NCBI RefSeq assembly: GCF_963676685.1
Contig: NC_092345.1
Location: forward strand, 46,397,838-46,461,837
Source of the DNA: Mytilus edulis
Lineage: Eukaryota > Mollusca > Bivalvia > Mytilida > Mytilidae
Reading direction: 5' to 3'
DNA: 64,000 bases
The notes beneath the pieces were generated by a model. That model ran no database searches, was not told the DNA's origin, and was given only the letters and a program-made list of their open reading frames with translations. This document shows positions 47,701 through 55,638 of the stretch, piece after piece. Each line of letters begins with the position of its first letter. Position 1 is the stretch's first letter. The translations under genes were made by a program, and so were the position numbers.

Positions 47701-50280
47701 TAGTTCATCGGGCGTACAAAATGATTCTCAAAACCTGAATACTTCTGAGCAGAATTGGGGTCCTTGGAAGTGCTAGCTAGATAAATGACGCTTGAAATAT
47801 ACTAAAATAAACATGATCTTTCCGTGTTCCCAGACCCTCGATAAAGCTTTTGTTTGTGCTAATTTCTCGCATATTACTAAGCAATTCAGTTATTAAGACA
47901 TATAACACACGTATTTCATTCCTACTTTGATAAGGGCTTGATGGGCATAGTTTAACAGGACTGTGTGCCATATTCCGGGTCTGAAACGTGACCGAAGGAT
48001 TTGATTTGTATATTACAATAACAACAAAAAATCAATTCAAAAAAACAATTAAAATATAAAAACCAACAAAAAAAATATTTCCTAAAACAAAACAACGATT
48101 TTCAAAATAATTCGACTATTCAAAACATACATATCGACCATACAACAATTAAACAGAGAAATGAAGTAAGTGACAGTTGTCCTAGTTAATGACCTGATAG
48201 TGTAAGCTACAAAACGATTAACGGCACGAGAAAAGGCGTGTTTGAATCAAGGCAGAATTATCACTAAATTTGTGTTTTAAATTGCTATTTTCTTCTCACC
48301 GATTAACATTACACGAAATGTATTTGGCACACATATGAACCATGTCTTATTGATGAAATCAGAGTAAAAATCTTGTGAAAGTTACACGCAATAAATTTTC
48401 TTTCGTTCAAAATGTGACAAATTTCAGCTAAAAAAATAGTCTTACAAAAATCATGAAATACTTACATTTAAATTATATAAATCTTTTCAGCTTTTGTTAT
48501 ATGATAAATCTAATTTTAAGCTAGTTTATCAGTATCATTTAAACAAATGACACAGAAAGCAATAATTTTATTTTTCGTGTTGAAGATGGCTTGTATGAGT
48601 CGGTATTTTTGGGTACCCTTAGAAAGCACAAAATTTTGAAAAACGTGACCACGGTAGCTTACGACGACATTCATGATTGGAAAATATAATGATTTTCCAA
48701 TAGTTTGCATATACATATAGCCGTATGTTATCCGTTAACTTAAACTCGTTAACTAGACGTCTTTTTCGATACCGGGCACCCTACTATATGTGCGGATCAA
48801 TAATTTTTAAAACTCGGTTATCATTCCAAAACTAATAATATATGCATATTCCTTATATGGATATATTCAAATTAGGTGAAAAATTAGGCGATGGCAATAC
48901 ACCCGAGGCCCTGACGGTCCTCTGATGTAAAAATCAGACGAAATCAAACATATACACATAAAAACTCAGCGGCGACGTCGGCGAGTACTAATACATCACA
49001 ATAACAAAAGGGATTTGTCCACATTATCTTTTGTTACCAAAATAATTGTTAACTCTTCATTACGTAAATTGTACTTTCATTTGTATTTCTTCATTTATAT
49101 TTTTTGTGCAGCCCGGGATTCATTTTGACACCATTCGCCGAAAATGCTGGATGGCCAAGCGACATGGCTACAGATGTAAGTACAATACACGTACAAACCA
49201 TATTCTATAATAATCATTCGACTGATGTCATCTATTTTCTAGTAAGCAATATACTGCTGTGACTGCTCCCCCTTGATATTTTACCTACCATGGATTCTAT
49301 GACAATTCAAGAGCACACTGTTGTACAAAAAAATGGATTCTTAATCTTTGCATACAGTAAACAAGGATTTGTATAGTACTATACACTGTACTATACAAAT
49401 CCTTGCAGTAAACAATCAATTACTAGTATCTATAATTCGTATCCGTTGTTTGTTAATATTATGACTGCAAAAAGTAGATAACAAAAAATACCGAACTCCG
49501 ACGCAAAATCAAAGTGGAAAGTCCCTAATTAAATGGCAAAATTTAAAGATCAAACACATCAAGCGAATGGTTTTACATCTGTCATATTCCTGACTTAGCA
49601 CCTATGTAGAAAATGGTGGGTTAAAACTGGTTTTATAGCAAGAGAAACCTCTTACTTGTATGGAAGTCGTATAAAATTCCAACGAAGTGTACTACAAGTA
49701 AAACTTGAAAGTTGTAGGTCTCTCGGTTTTTTAAAATTCATTTTTGGGCAAGTTGGTTTCAATGCTTTTAAATATTTTAAGTATTCGTCCCAAACTTGAC
49801 CATCTAATTAAAGATGGTCAATCTGTAATCTGGCACTTATAAATTCTGCCAATGTAGGCACACCTCTTCCGAGTATTGGATTTCACAACATGAATAAAAA
49901 TATCTTCCACCAATATCACTATACACTATAAGAAATGAAATATGTGTCGTCCGCATAAAATTCAGTACCGAACATTTTTTTTCTTCTATATTTGAGTTTG
50001 AACCGCTTCTTATGAACTGGTCCACGATGGCACCCCGCTTAGTAGAAAGTACTTTTCTACCGGCAGGGTTTTATGGTAAAACTCAACTACATATTTCAAG
50101 TTCTTTAATGTTCTTTTTCAGTATCTCGAGCGGTTGAAAGTGCTACAACCTCTTGGTGGTGCGGGCAAACCCGAAGACGTTGCCAAGGCAATACGATTTC
50201 TAGCATCTGATGAGGCATCATTTACTACCGGACATTTACTCTTTGTCGATTCTGGACGCCATTGTGGACTTCCAGTATAA
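29713..50280 (+). CDS. Short-chain dehydrogenase/reductase, classical SDR (whole gene)
   Basis: NAD(P)-dependent oxidoreductase of the classical SDR family. The substrate cannot be told from the sequence. Nine exons: 29713-29749, 30213-30352, 31541-31633, 32362-32500, 33766-33806, 34623-34692, 37149-37185, 49112-49175, 50122-50280. These total 780 nt, giving 259 aa, the usual family length. Visible motifs: the nucleotide-binding TGASSGIGE at residues 12-20; CDVT near 65-68; NNAG at 92-95; the catalytic Ser144 in NVSSIAG; Tyr157 and Lys161 in AYCISK; VRVNSVNPGFILTPF after the active site; and a C-terminal LLFVDSGRHCGLPV. There is no signal peptide and no peroxisomal SKL end, so it is probably cytosolic. 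It resembles FabG-like and uncharacterised invertebrate oxidoreductases. All catalytic residues are present. Confidence 0.92.
30213..30352 (+). CDS. SDR exon 2: nucleotide-binding motif
   Basis: Encodes GASSGIGETTALLFAESKAK then VVLAARNVENLEKVASLC. It completes TGASSGIGE. AARN after beta-2 suggests possible NADP preference, but that is weak. Donor GAT|GTAAGT, phase 0. Confidence 0.93.
30372..30650 (+). repeat. Dispersed repeat family A, near-complete copy
   Basis: Contains ACCAATGAGACAACTCTCCA, ACTACTATAGGTCAACACG, TTCACACCGAACAGCAAGC, AACGAGAAACACTTATGA and ATCCGATTCCTGACTTA. I recall this order as that of a very common mussel repeat. Related copies in this window lie at 9,376, 28,047, 32,866, 35,215 and 46,640. 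It starts 20 nt inside SDR intron 2. Confidence 0.7.
30797..31079. mobile_element. Small inverted-repeat element (MITE), about 283 bp
   Basis: AACGTCCAGTGGCAAACATTT at the left faces AAATATTTGCCACTGGACGTTT at the right, giving about 21-bp inverted ends with one or two mismatches. There is no coding capacity. It sits in SDR intron 2. Confidence 0.6.
31541..31633 (+). CDS. SDR exon 3
   Basis: Encodes VLVIQCDVTSEDNLKTLVDE then TVKKFGRIDVL, 31 codons, phase 0 in and out. CDVT is the adenine-ring-binding DxxD-type position, and FGRIDVL precedes the NNAG strand of exon 4. Confidence 0.93.
31760..32125 (+). repeat. Dispersed repeat with long open frames on both strands
   Basis: Contains GATTGAGAGAAAACAAATCC, CCGAGAGAAACGCATCAA, ATTCCTGACTTGGTACAGGA and GGCATGCCAAACCTCCC, which I recall as an abundant mussel repeat. 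The 89- and 107-codon frames on opposite strands belong to it and have no domain. It lies in SDR intron 3. Confidence 0.6.
32362..32500 (+). CDS. SDR exon 4: NNAG motif
   Basis: Encodes INNAGKGTLGNVMATPEATL then DDIMNVNFKSIYNLSRLCVP and HLTKTQG. NNAG stabilises the central sheet. The Asn in MNVNF is the conserved structural and catalytic Asn of helix alpha-4. Confidence 0.94.
32866..33000 (+). repeat. Dispersed repeat family A copy
   Basis: Reads ATTGCCAATGAGACAACTCT then CCACAATAGACC, AACTATAGGTCACCTTACGG, CCTTCAAGAATGAGCAAAGC and CCATACCGCATAGTCAGC. It is the same family as 9,376-9,480 and shares its CAATGAGCA-GCCC core with the minisatellite at 59,490. Confidence 0.7.
33130..33450. repeat. 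Imperfect inverted repeat in SDR intron 4
   Basis: ACAGATATAGCATGTT-x-TTGAGGGGTGTTTGC (from about 33,304) faces GCAAATACCCCTCCTTAACA then TGATATATCTGT (to about 33,449), with ATACCAGTC/GACTGGTAT near the centre. The left part carries the related words GGGGTATTTGCAAAAATGAT and GTGGTATTTGCCAAAAAATA. It looks like a foldback or MITE. The minus-strand frame at 33,151-33,486 is its shadow. Confidence 0.5.
33766..33806 (+). CDS. SDR exon 5: catalytic serine
   Basis: A 41-nt micro-exon encoding GSIVNVSSIAGQRA, with Ser144 13 residues before the catalytic Tyr. Acceptor TTTTCAG, donor GCA|GTAAGT, phase 0 out. Confidence 0.93.
33912..34118. repeat. Minisatellite: three identical 69-bp units
   Basis: Unit from AACATAACCAAAAAGTTCGG to GTTGTTGACCATTC. 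Starts of equivalent bases fall at 33,915, 33,984 and 34,053, with no differences between copies that I can see. Because 69 is divisible by three, both strands show long in-frame repeats. This explains the 132-codon + frame (33,774-34,172) and a 63-codon minus frame. Confidence 0.9.
34623..34692 (+). CDS. SDR exon 6: catalytic Tyr-x3-Lys
   Basis: Encodes GPNLSAYCISKAALDMFTRL then LAL. Tyr157 and Lys161 are the active-site pair. Leaves in phase 1 at TTAG|GTATGT. Confidence 0.94.
34850..35070 (-). mobile_element. tRNA-derived SINE candidate (minus strand)
   Basis: On the minus strand 35,065-34,975 reads TGGTCTCGTGTGG (A-box-like), then GTTCGCCTCGAGAGCGAG, then TTTGTTCGAATCCCAAAC (B box GTTCGAATC). 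No closed acceptor stem is seen, so this is not a working tRNA. The downstream body holds two ~50-bp direct repeats containing TAATTACTGAACGT (+ strand), and the element's far end has an A-rich tract (34,861-34,881). Confidence 0.5.
35215..35525 (-). repeat. Dispersed repeat family A, minus-strand near-complete copy
   Basis: On the + strand reads TTGCACCTGTCCTAAGTCAG, TAGATTAGAACGTTGG, CGGTGTGAGCCAAGGCTCC, GATGGAGAGTTGTCTCATTG and GCACTCACACCACATCTTCC. It is the reverse complement of 30,372-30,650. It lies in SDR intron 6. Confidence 0.7.
36288..36419. repeat. Near-perfect 132-bp hairpin
   Basis: AGTAAAAGTTCAATGA-TTAAGTTAATATTGATAT-x-AAA-x-ACCTCC pairs with GGAGGTTTTTATATCAATATTAACTTA-TCATTGAACTTTTACT. 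The inner part, TACAAAAAGGGCTGTTCAA, pairs with TTGAACACCACTTTTTGTTC around a loop of about 3 nt. Arms are about 64 bp with few mismatches. A foldback element or small-RNA precursor are both possible. Confidence 0.8.
37149..37185 (+). CDS. SDR exon 7
   Basis: A 37-nt exon encoding ELAPQKVRVNSV plus two bases (donor CAA|GTAGGT). VRVNSVNPG continues across an 11.9-kb intron into exon 8. The split Asn codon (AA|C) confirms the join. Confidence 0.88.
38216..38335 (+). repeat. Dispersed repeat, left part, split by insertion
   Basis: GATACCAGATGAACAGCAAA, CTCATAAATCGAAAATAAAC and ACATAGAAAACTA belong to an abundant repeat whose right part (GAGACTGAGCAACATAAACC, CTCAGGTGCTCCGGA) resumes at 38,719-38,800. 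The split shows that the 383-bp element inserted into a pre-existing repeat. Confidence 0.65.
38336..38718. mobile_element. Non-autonomous DNA transposon, 383 bp, long inverted ends, 9-bp target duplication
   Basis: The left arm from CAATCTAATTAAAAACCGAT to about 38,429 is the inverse of 38,625-38,718 (TCGGTTTTTAATTAGATTG at the right). Arms are about 94 bp and nearly identical. AGAAAACTA is repeated directly outside both ends (38,327-38,335 and 38,719-38,727). Long inverted ends with a 9-bp duplication are characteristic of Mutator-like elements. There is no transposase. Confidence 0.88.
39670..39785. repeat. Inverted-repeat hairpin element
   Basis: GATTATCGTTGATC-x-TCTCAACGAGATTGATTTTCTCGCTT pairs with AAGCGAGAAAAGCAATCGAG-TTGAGATGACCAATGATAATC around GAGCCGGGACGGCG. 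Arms are about 42 bp with several mismatches. I recall similar sequence as repeated in mussels. Confidence 0.6.
46640..47318 (-). repeat. Family A dispersed repeat split by an insertion
   Basis: Minus-strand family A sequence runs 46,640-46,860 (TTAGATCGTTGGTTTTCC, ATAATTTTGGGGTCCTTTAT, AAAGGCCGTACTTTGACC). It resumes at 47,266 with GATTTGGATGGAGAATTGTC. The intervening ~405 bp are foreign to the family. Confidence 0.6.
46861..47265. mobile_element. Putative ~405-bp insertion inside family A repeat
   Basis: Begins AGGTTGAGAACAACCCTC and ends AAGGGGTTGCCCCCAAACT, giving imperfect inverted ends (about 12 of 18 matching). ATTAT lies near both junctions. It contains a short hairpin, CAAGGATTTGTATAG-TTCT-TCTATACAAAACCTTTG (46,928-46,963). 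Boundaries are approximate. Confidence 0.4.
49112..49175 (+). CDS. SDR exon 8
   Basis: Encodes (N)PGFILTPFAENAGWPSDMATD, the substrate-loop region after VNSVNPG. Acceptor TTTTTGTGCAG, donor GAT|GTAAGT, phase 0. Confidence 0.92.
49362..49405. mobile_element. 44-bp palindromic insertion with direct-repeat flanks
   Basis: CAAGGATTTGTATAGTA, then 10 nt, then TACTATACAAATCCTTG is a perfect 17-bp-arm hairpin. CAGTAAA (up to CAGTAAACAA) is duplicated on both sides. It looks like a transposon reduced to its two ends. The same end motif occurs at 46,928-46,963, and shorter forms occur at 58,173 and 63,441. Confidence 0.75.
49478..49690 (+). repeat. Dispersed mussel-type repeat
   Basis: Contains AAAATACCGAACTCCGACGC, GGAAAGTCCCTAATTAAATG, GTCATATTCCTGACTTAGCA and TAGAAAATGGTGGGTTAAAA. 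A fragment with the same opening words occurs at about 630-690. It lies in SDR intron 8. Confidence 0.6.
50122..50280 (+). CDS. SDR last exon
   Basis: Encodes YLERLKVLQPLGGAGKPEDV then AKAIRFLASDEASFTTGHLL and FVDSGRHCGLPV, stop TAA. The P-LGG-GKPEDVAxAIxFLASDxASFxTG-x-x-xVD-x-G pattern is the standard C-terminal half of classical SDRs. Confidence 0.94.
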   Translation, partial: YLERLKVLQPLGGAGKPEDVAKAIRFLASDEASFTTGHLLFVDSGRHCGLPV

Positions 50281-50607
50281 TGATATGAATGTGTATATTA
50301 AAAGCCTTCCCAATATGTTGACTTTTTTTTTTATCTTAATTACACATAATTTTACAGAACAAAACCGTGTCTGTAGTAACGTTATGGATTTCAATGAAAG
50401 TAATCCAGGTATTGTAAGTACTGGTAAATAATCATGGCACGGACCAACGGTCTAATTTATATAAAAAGCTAGAAACAGCTATAAATGAACCACACCAAGA
50501 ATCGGTAACCACTGAACATCCGTCATCTATAAAAAAAAATCTGGATTCGTGTTTCACATTTAAATATACATATAATGCAAAACATTGAAGCAAAATGTAA
50601 ACATATG

Positions 50608-50613
50608 AATAAA
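50608..50613 (+). terminator. Polyadenylation signal of the SDR gene
   Basis: AATAAA 328 nt after the stop codon, the first match downstream. Other AT-rich candidates follow, so the real cleavage site is uncertain. Confidence 0.4.
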
Positions 50614-51878
50614 AGGTTAGGACTTACTGTTTTGCAACAAAGCCAATACTTAGGTTAACAACCAGAAAAAACAATATTAACCATAAAATTTGGGTGTAAT
50701 TCAAATGTATTTATCATGAGCATCATGACGCGTGTCACATAATTATACAGCAGGAGTTATTTACCTTCCCGGAGCACCTTGGGTCACCCTCGTTTTAGTG
50801 GGGTTCTTGTTGCCAAGTATGTTTTTTCTATTAGATGTTTATTGATGGTATTTTCGTCGTTTTTCTTTCTATTTTTTTGTTTGTTAAGGCTTTGTTTTTT
50901 ATCTTCGAAATGAATTTTGGTTGCCCTTTTAGGTTTTTTTCTAGTATAATTTACCACGTGTTTTATTCATTTTGTATAAATCTAGCCAATAAGCTACACG
51001 TATGCTTATAAAATAAATCTTGGACGAAAGTTTAAATATCAGGACAAGAAGTTTTTGAAGCAGTCATACTCAAATGAAATAAATGGTCACCGTGTACAAA
51101 ACGTAGTCATCGTGTTTCATTAGAAAGAACATTTAAAGTTTCAAGGGCCTATGCAATCCTTATATAAATTTAGGTAAATATGATAGACTGTCAAATCAAC
51201 AAAGTGACCACGTGTCGTCGAGATATTTCTTGCTTGGAGATGAATAAATTTGATCACGTTTAAGGGAAAACGGTACTATTTATTCTGCCATAGGCGACAA
51301 TACTAACATTTTCTAAATTTACTACTTTTTATAATAAAAACCTGGATAAAACAGTTATGTGTGGTGTTAGTCCTTTATTACTCTATTTCAAAAATTAAAG
51401 CAAAATAGTATCATGACCAATTTCCAACGGAGCTTGTGTATGTTATCCATGCGCACCGTCATTTTGCACCAAATTTATGAAATTTTGGAAGCCTTTTCGA
51501 ATAATTATCTAGAAAATATTTCAAAAGATTTTCAAATGTATATTATAAATATAACAACTGCAGTTATTCATAGATAAATAAAAAAATATATTGTACCCTT
51601 ATATCCAATCACTGCGCTCCTAAGTTGACTTCCTTCACCTGTACACAAAAGGCCAATCTAATGCTGGGAAAATGTAATACTACCGTTTTCCCTATACTGT
51701 GACACAAAGCTATGAAGAATTCTTATGACACCATCAATGCAATTCTGGATTATTGTAGAAACCTTGACTATAATTAATACTTGTATGTCCCCATTACTTA
51801 AAGAAACATGGATCATTTTATGTCCCCACCCCTACATGCTGATTTACCTCTTTCTCTACTTCTTTCGGATAAGGCTTA

Positions 51879-53748
51879 TGCCCGCGTCACACTGTCCCGA
51901 TTTTTATATACGATGGACACCGGAATGCGAAAATTGTAAGTTCGTACGAAGTTGGTCCCGATCTCGTTAAAATACCAAAAAGTGACCGAAGCAAGTACGA
52001 AGAATAACGAAGTTTATACGATGGTGCCGAATTATATACGATAGCAAAAGATGGACATACGAAGGTACCCGAAGACGGGTATTTAAGCTTCATATCGCAG
52101 CCGAAGCCTACACGATAGATCACGAAGGCTATACGATGGATTACGAAGGCTAAGCGATGGATTACGATGATGGCACGATGGCCATACGATGTCTAAAAGA
52201 CGTCGTGTACAGCTTAAGCGCTATTGACTTTAAAGTTCAAAGGTCAAGGTCACAGTGGCAGTTGTAATACAAGGCAATATCACCCTTGTGGACACATTAA
52301 AACCAATATTCTTCAAAAGATTTTAACCACATTTGGTATATTGTTCCTCCTTGTAATGAACTGACATTTTTTACGTTCAAGGCCAAAGGTCAAGGTCATG
52401 CAGATGGACTTGTTTTTTCTCCTTGAAATAGCATAATACCCAGGAAATTGGTTGCTCATTTTTTTACCTGCTGGTTCTCAAGACAATATTAAAGGTATTT
52501 CCAGTTACTGAATTTTTTTGTTGATTTCTAAAAAAATAGTTTATGTTTCAAATATGCATATTATTCAATTTACTATTTTCTGCATGTGTCATATACAAAT
52601 ATAGTGTCCATATTTGTCCCCAATATGTTACATACGAGGGGATGCCACGCTCGGCATTGCCTTGTTTGAACTGTTAAATGTGTGCACTAGTCTGAATAAT
52701 CACCCATAATTTTACCCATGTTTACTGATCTATCTTAAAGGTAAGGTAATGGGTTCGTTGATCCCTTTTATTCAAAAAGAGCTCTTTCCAGGATAATATC
52801 ATAATAATATAGACAAAAGGAAGGATGTGGGGAAAGCAACAAATGCGGCAAAAATATGACATATAGAAAACAAAACGGTTATGGAGTAAACATTCGTGTG
52901 ACAACAACTCAGACGATACATAAAAAATCAGAATAATGAAGAAAAAGTTGGTTTCCCTATATACTGTGTACCTGCAGTGTTGGTGTACGAGGCGCGTTTA
53001 TGATTTTCATTATGTTACTTGATATGAAAAATTGACAAAAAATAATATTCTACTTGTCAAAGTAAATCCTGAGCCTGTAATAGCTGCTCTTCTTGTTCCA
53101 TTTGAATTAATAGAAACAACGCTATCGCCTTCTTGTTCTCATAGAATCATATGATATGAGCTCCATGTTTTGTGAGCGTCTTTCTTAACTGTCGTATTAG
53201 ACTGACAAGTGGATATCGCGCATGGCACTTTAAATGTATTTTAACGCGAAAATTAACTTACATTTAGCTGGATTTATTGCCGTCGTAGTTCCATCTTGTC
53301 GTCTTCGTACTTTTATTCGATGGCAACACGACGGGATTACGAGGTCTTCACGAAGTCGTGTTGTCATCGTAAGACCTCCGGGTAGCTTCGTGATTCATTC
53401 GTGTAGACATCGTAATGTCAAAACTGCCCAATGGAAACGATGGAAACACGAATGCAATACGATGTTCAAAGATGCATTCCCGGTGACATTACGATGGTGA
53501 GGATGGTGATACGAACTCAATACGAACCCTCAACATCGGACGCACCTTCGGGGATTTTTTTACATGTTAAAAAATTTAGAACCCTTTCCGAAGTTGTCCC
53601 CGAAAGCTAGAAAAAGTGGCCGATGGTTCTACGATGGTTAAAGATGGCACTACGAATAGCCCGATCTGGATACGATCAGTCCCGATTTTGAAAATTTCCA
53701 TAATCGTGTTGCCATCGGCGTAAAAATCGGGACAGTGTGACGCGGGCA
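51879..53748. mobile_element. 1.87-kb inverted-repeat element with TA target duplication
   Basis: The left end TGCCCGCGTCACACTGTCCC then GATTTTTA is matched by the inverse at 53,721-53,748 (TAAAAATCGGGACAGTGTGA then CGCGGGCA), 28 bp perfect. TA flanks both ends. Inside each end are many degenerate copies of TACGATGG, TACGAAGG and CGATGGATTACGA. These subterminal repeats could be transposase binding sites. The middle (52,230-53,240) is ordinary AT-rich sequence and no transposase is seen. Confidence 0.85.
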
Positions 53749-54595
53749 TAATAATAAACAACCTGTATCCAGTCATATCTTATGTTATTAAAGAATAATA
53801 ATAAACAGTTTCATTAAAACAGATAAAAATGACAATTTCATTCAATTTGTATTCATTTTATCCCAAATTTACAACAAAGGTACAAATTCAAGATTTTCCA
53901 TACCAATCTCCATTCCATGCTTTAGTATATGCCATATTGTGGTGCAAAATTACAGAGGTTGTAATAAAATGCATTATTCTGTCTCCAGATGAATAAAACA
54001 AAGATATTAGACACTTAAAACATTAAATATACAAAATACTCAGCTGTAAAGTTGCATTTGTTGCCTGTATTAATCTATGAAAAAGTGAATTATGTCCCTT
54101 GGGAGTATTAATTTCCAACATAAGTCCTTTCAACAGTAGAAAGTTAAACAAATATACATGCCTGATATAACAAAAGATAAAAACTACAAAATGAACCACT
54201 ATTGAAATATTTTATGCATGAATTGCCAAGAATATGAACAATTCTTTACACAGTAGTGTACAAATTCTATCTAAATTTAGCCTCAAGTGGGCCTCTCTTT
54301 TTCTTAAATGGACAATTTAAACACTGAAAATGCTTCTAGTATGACTGAAAATTTACTAACTCTATAAACAGTACAAACTTAACTAGGCAATTTCCTATTT
54401 AAAAAGATTATGTCCAGAGAACTACCCAAGTAATACATTTAGGGAATTACACAGTAGAAATTGCAAATATATCGGTTAAAAATATTTGTCGCGACTTGAA
54501 TTCTGGGTTTTCCAATTGAATTAATCATTGCTAAAGGTGAAAACAAATACAAAAGAACAACAGGTTGGTGCAGTTTATACAATATTTATCATTAG

Positions 54596-54886
54596 GTGAA
54601 CGTTTGTCTGTAACGACCACTGCTCACTACTTACTTATTATAGAATTTAAACTGTGGGGTAACCAAAGGTTCTTAACATCTTCAATAATAAAATAATTCG
54701 AAAAATTAATCAGGAATAACCTTTATGTTTTGATTTATATTATTGATATAAATCATAACATCGTGTTATTCCTGATTAATTTTTCGAAGAACTTCATTTA
54801 GGTGTAGAGAACCTTTAGTGACCCCACAGTTTAAGTGTCTTTAACAAGTACATAGTGAGCAGTGGTCGTTACAGACAAACGTTCAC
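54596..54886. mobile_element. 291-bp foldback element
   Basis: GTGAACGTTTGTCTGTAACG-ACCACTGCTCACTA faces TAGTGAGCAGTGGTCGTTAC-AGACAAACGTTCAC. Further in, AAACTGTGGGGT/ACCCCACAGTTT and TTCGAAAAATTAATCAGGAA-TAAC with its inverse TTATTCCTGATTAATTTTTC-GAA also pair, around GATTTATATTATTGATATAAATC. The transcript would fold into one long hairpin with small bulges. Confidence 0.85.
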
Positions 54887-55445
54887 ATAATCTGTCCCAG
54901 TCAATGGGATAATCTAGGTCGTCAATCAATGGTCACAGCCACACTGTTTTGAATATGATTCTATTTATTACAGAGCATGCCAGTATTTATATCTATGTAT
55001 ACTTGTTCAATAATTGTATTATTTTTGTAAAAGGAGACGGATTTGTAAAAGCAAATTCATGTTTCGGAATCCTTAATATTATTTCATTTGTATAATATCG
55101 TTTAATGTTGATTTATCTGAATAAATATTGTTTAAACTAATGGTAAATTTCATTGTGCAATGAATGTCAATTTCAGAAGGACGCGGGATTTTTGTTAGTC
55201 AACCAATATAACATAACATAATGAAACATACATGCAATGTAATTTTTAGCGCCTGATAATGCCAAGCTTTCTCTGCTACGAACGATATACTGAAAAAAAG
55301 CAAAAAAAAACGATATTTTTAAGAAATGCGTTAAATTCAATTTTTGATATTCCTGTTCAAAATCTGAATAAAAATTTATAATAATAATATTTTAGTTTAT
55401 TTTACAAGGCGCTTCTGTCAATTGTCTTTGCGTCTTCACCATCGT

Positions 55446-55484
55446 CAACCAATGGCAAAGCAATAGAACTATGACGTTGTCATC
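55446..55484 (+). promoter_or_regulatory. Candidate promoter elements of the third gene
   Basis: CCAAT (55,449-55,453) and a CRE-like ATGACGTTGTCAT (55,471-55,483) lie 100-135 nt before the start codon. No TATA box is seen. This suits a TATA-less housekeeping promoter. Motif-level evidence only. Confidence 0.4.
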
Positions 55485-55582
55485 TTTCTCTGTCTTCTCT
55501 GTAGCGACGTTCCTTCACTACGCCATAGAAAGTCACAAAATATTTCCAGGATATTTTCGTTGATTTTTAAGAAGATAAAGCA

Positions 55583-55638
55583 ATGAATTCAGTGTTAATA
55601 CCAGATATATGTCGGCTTATGTCGGGTCCATATCACAG
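55583..55638 (+). CDS. Third gene exon 1
   Basis: Encodes MNSVLIPDICRLMSGPYH plus two bases at donor AG|GTGAGT. The AAAGCAATGA start context is acceptable, and no upstream in-frame start was preferred. Confidence 0.72.

Larger units (their letters stand above)
43698..48784. mobile_element. 5.1-kb span bounded by long inverted repeats and TA (candidate transposon)
   Basis: Left GTAGGGTGCCC ... TTAACGGAATAACATACGGC ... CCGTGGTCAC (43,698-43,828) mirrors right GTGACCACGG ... GCCGTATGTTATCCGTTAA ... GGGCACCCTAC (48,645-48,784). TA flanks both ends (43,696-97, 48,785-86), compatible with a TA target site. The arms are diverged in the middle. No frame longer than about 100 codons lies inside, so any transposase is lost. 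Other repeats are nested within (45,255; 46,640-47,318). Confidence 0.6.
37186..49111 (+). other. SDR intron 7 (11.9 kb), repeat-rich
   Basis: Holds a degraded tandem-array copy (37,795-38,110), a nested 383-bp inverted-repeat element (38,336-38,718), a foldback (39,670-39,785), two ~85-bp copies containing TTTGACTGCATAT (39,050 and 41,125), a poly-C tract (40,880-40,894), a tRNA-like B box (43,064-43,080) and a 5.1-kb inverted-end span (43,698-48,784). The 92-codon frame at 40,577-40,855 has no recognised domain. No extra SDR exon is needed or seen. Confidence 0.65.
50281..55582. other. Intergenic region between SDR and the third gene
   Basis: Holds a dispersed-repeat fragment (50,765-50,900, minus strand, with CCCGGAGCACCTTGGGTCAC), the TA-flanked element (51,879-53,748), a foldback (54,596-54,886) and a promoter-like stretch before 55,583. 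No gene was recognised. The frames at 51,725-51,970 and 53,234-53,500 belong to the element. Confidence 0.6.
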
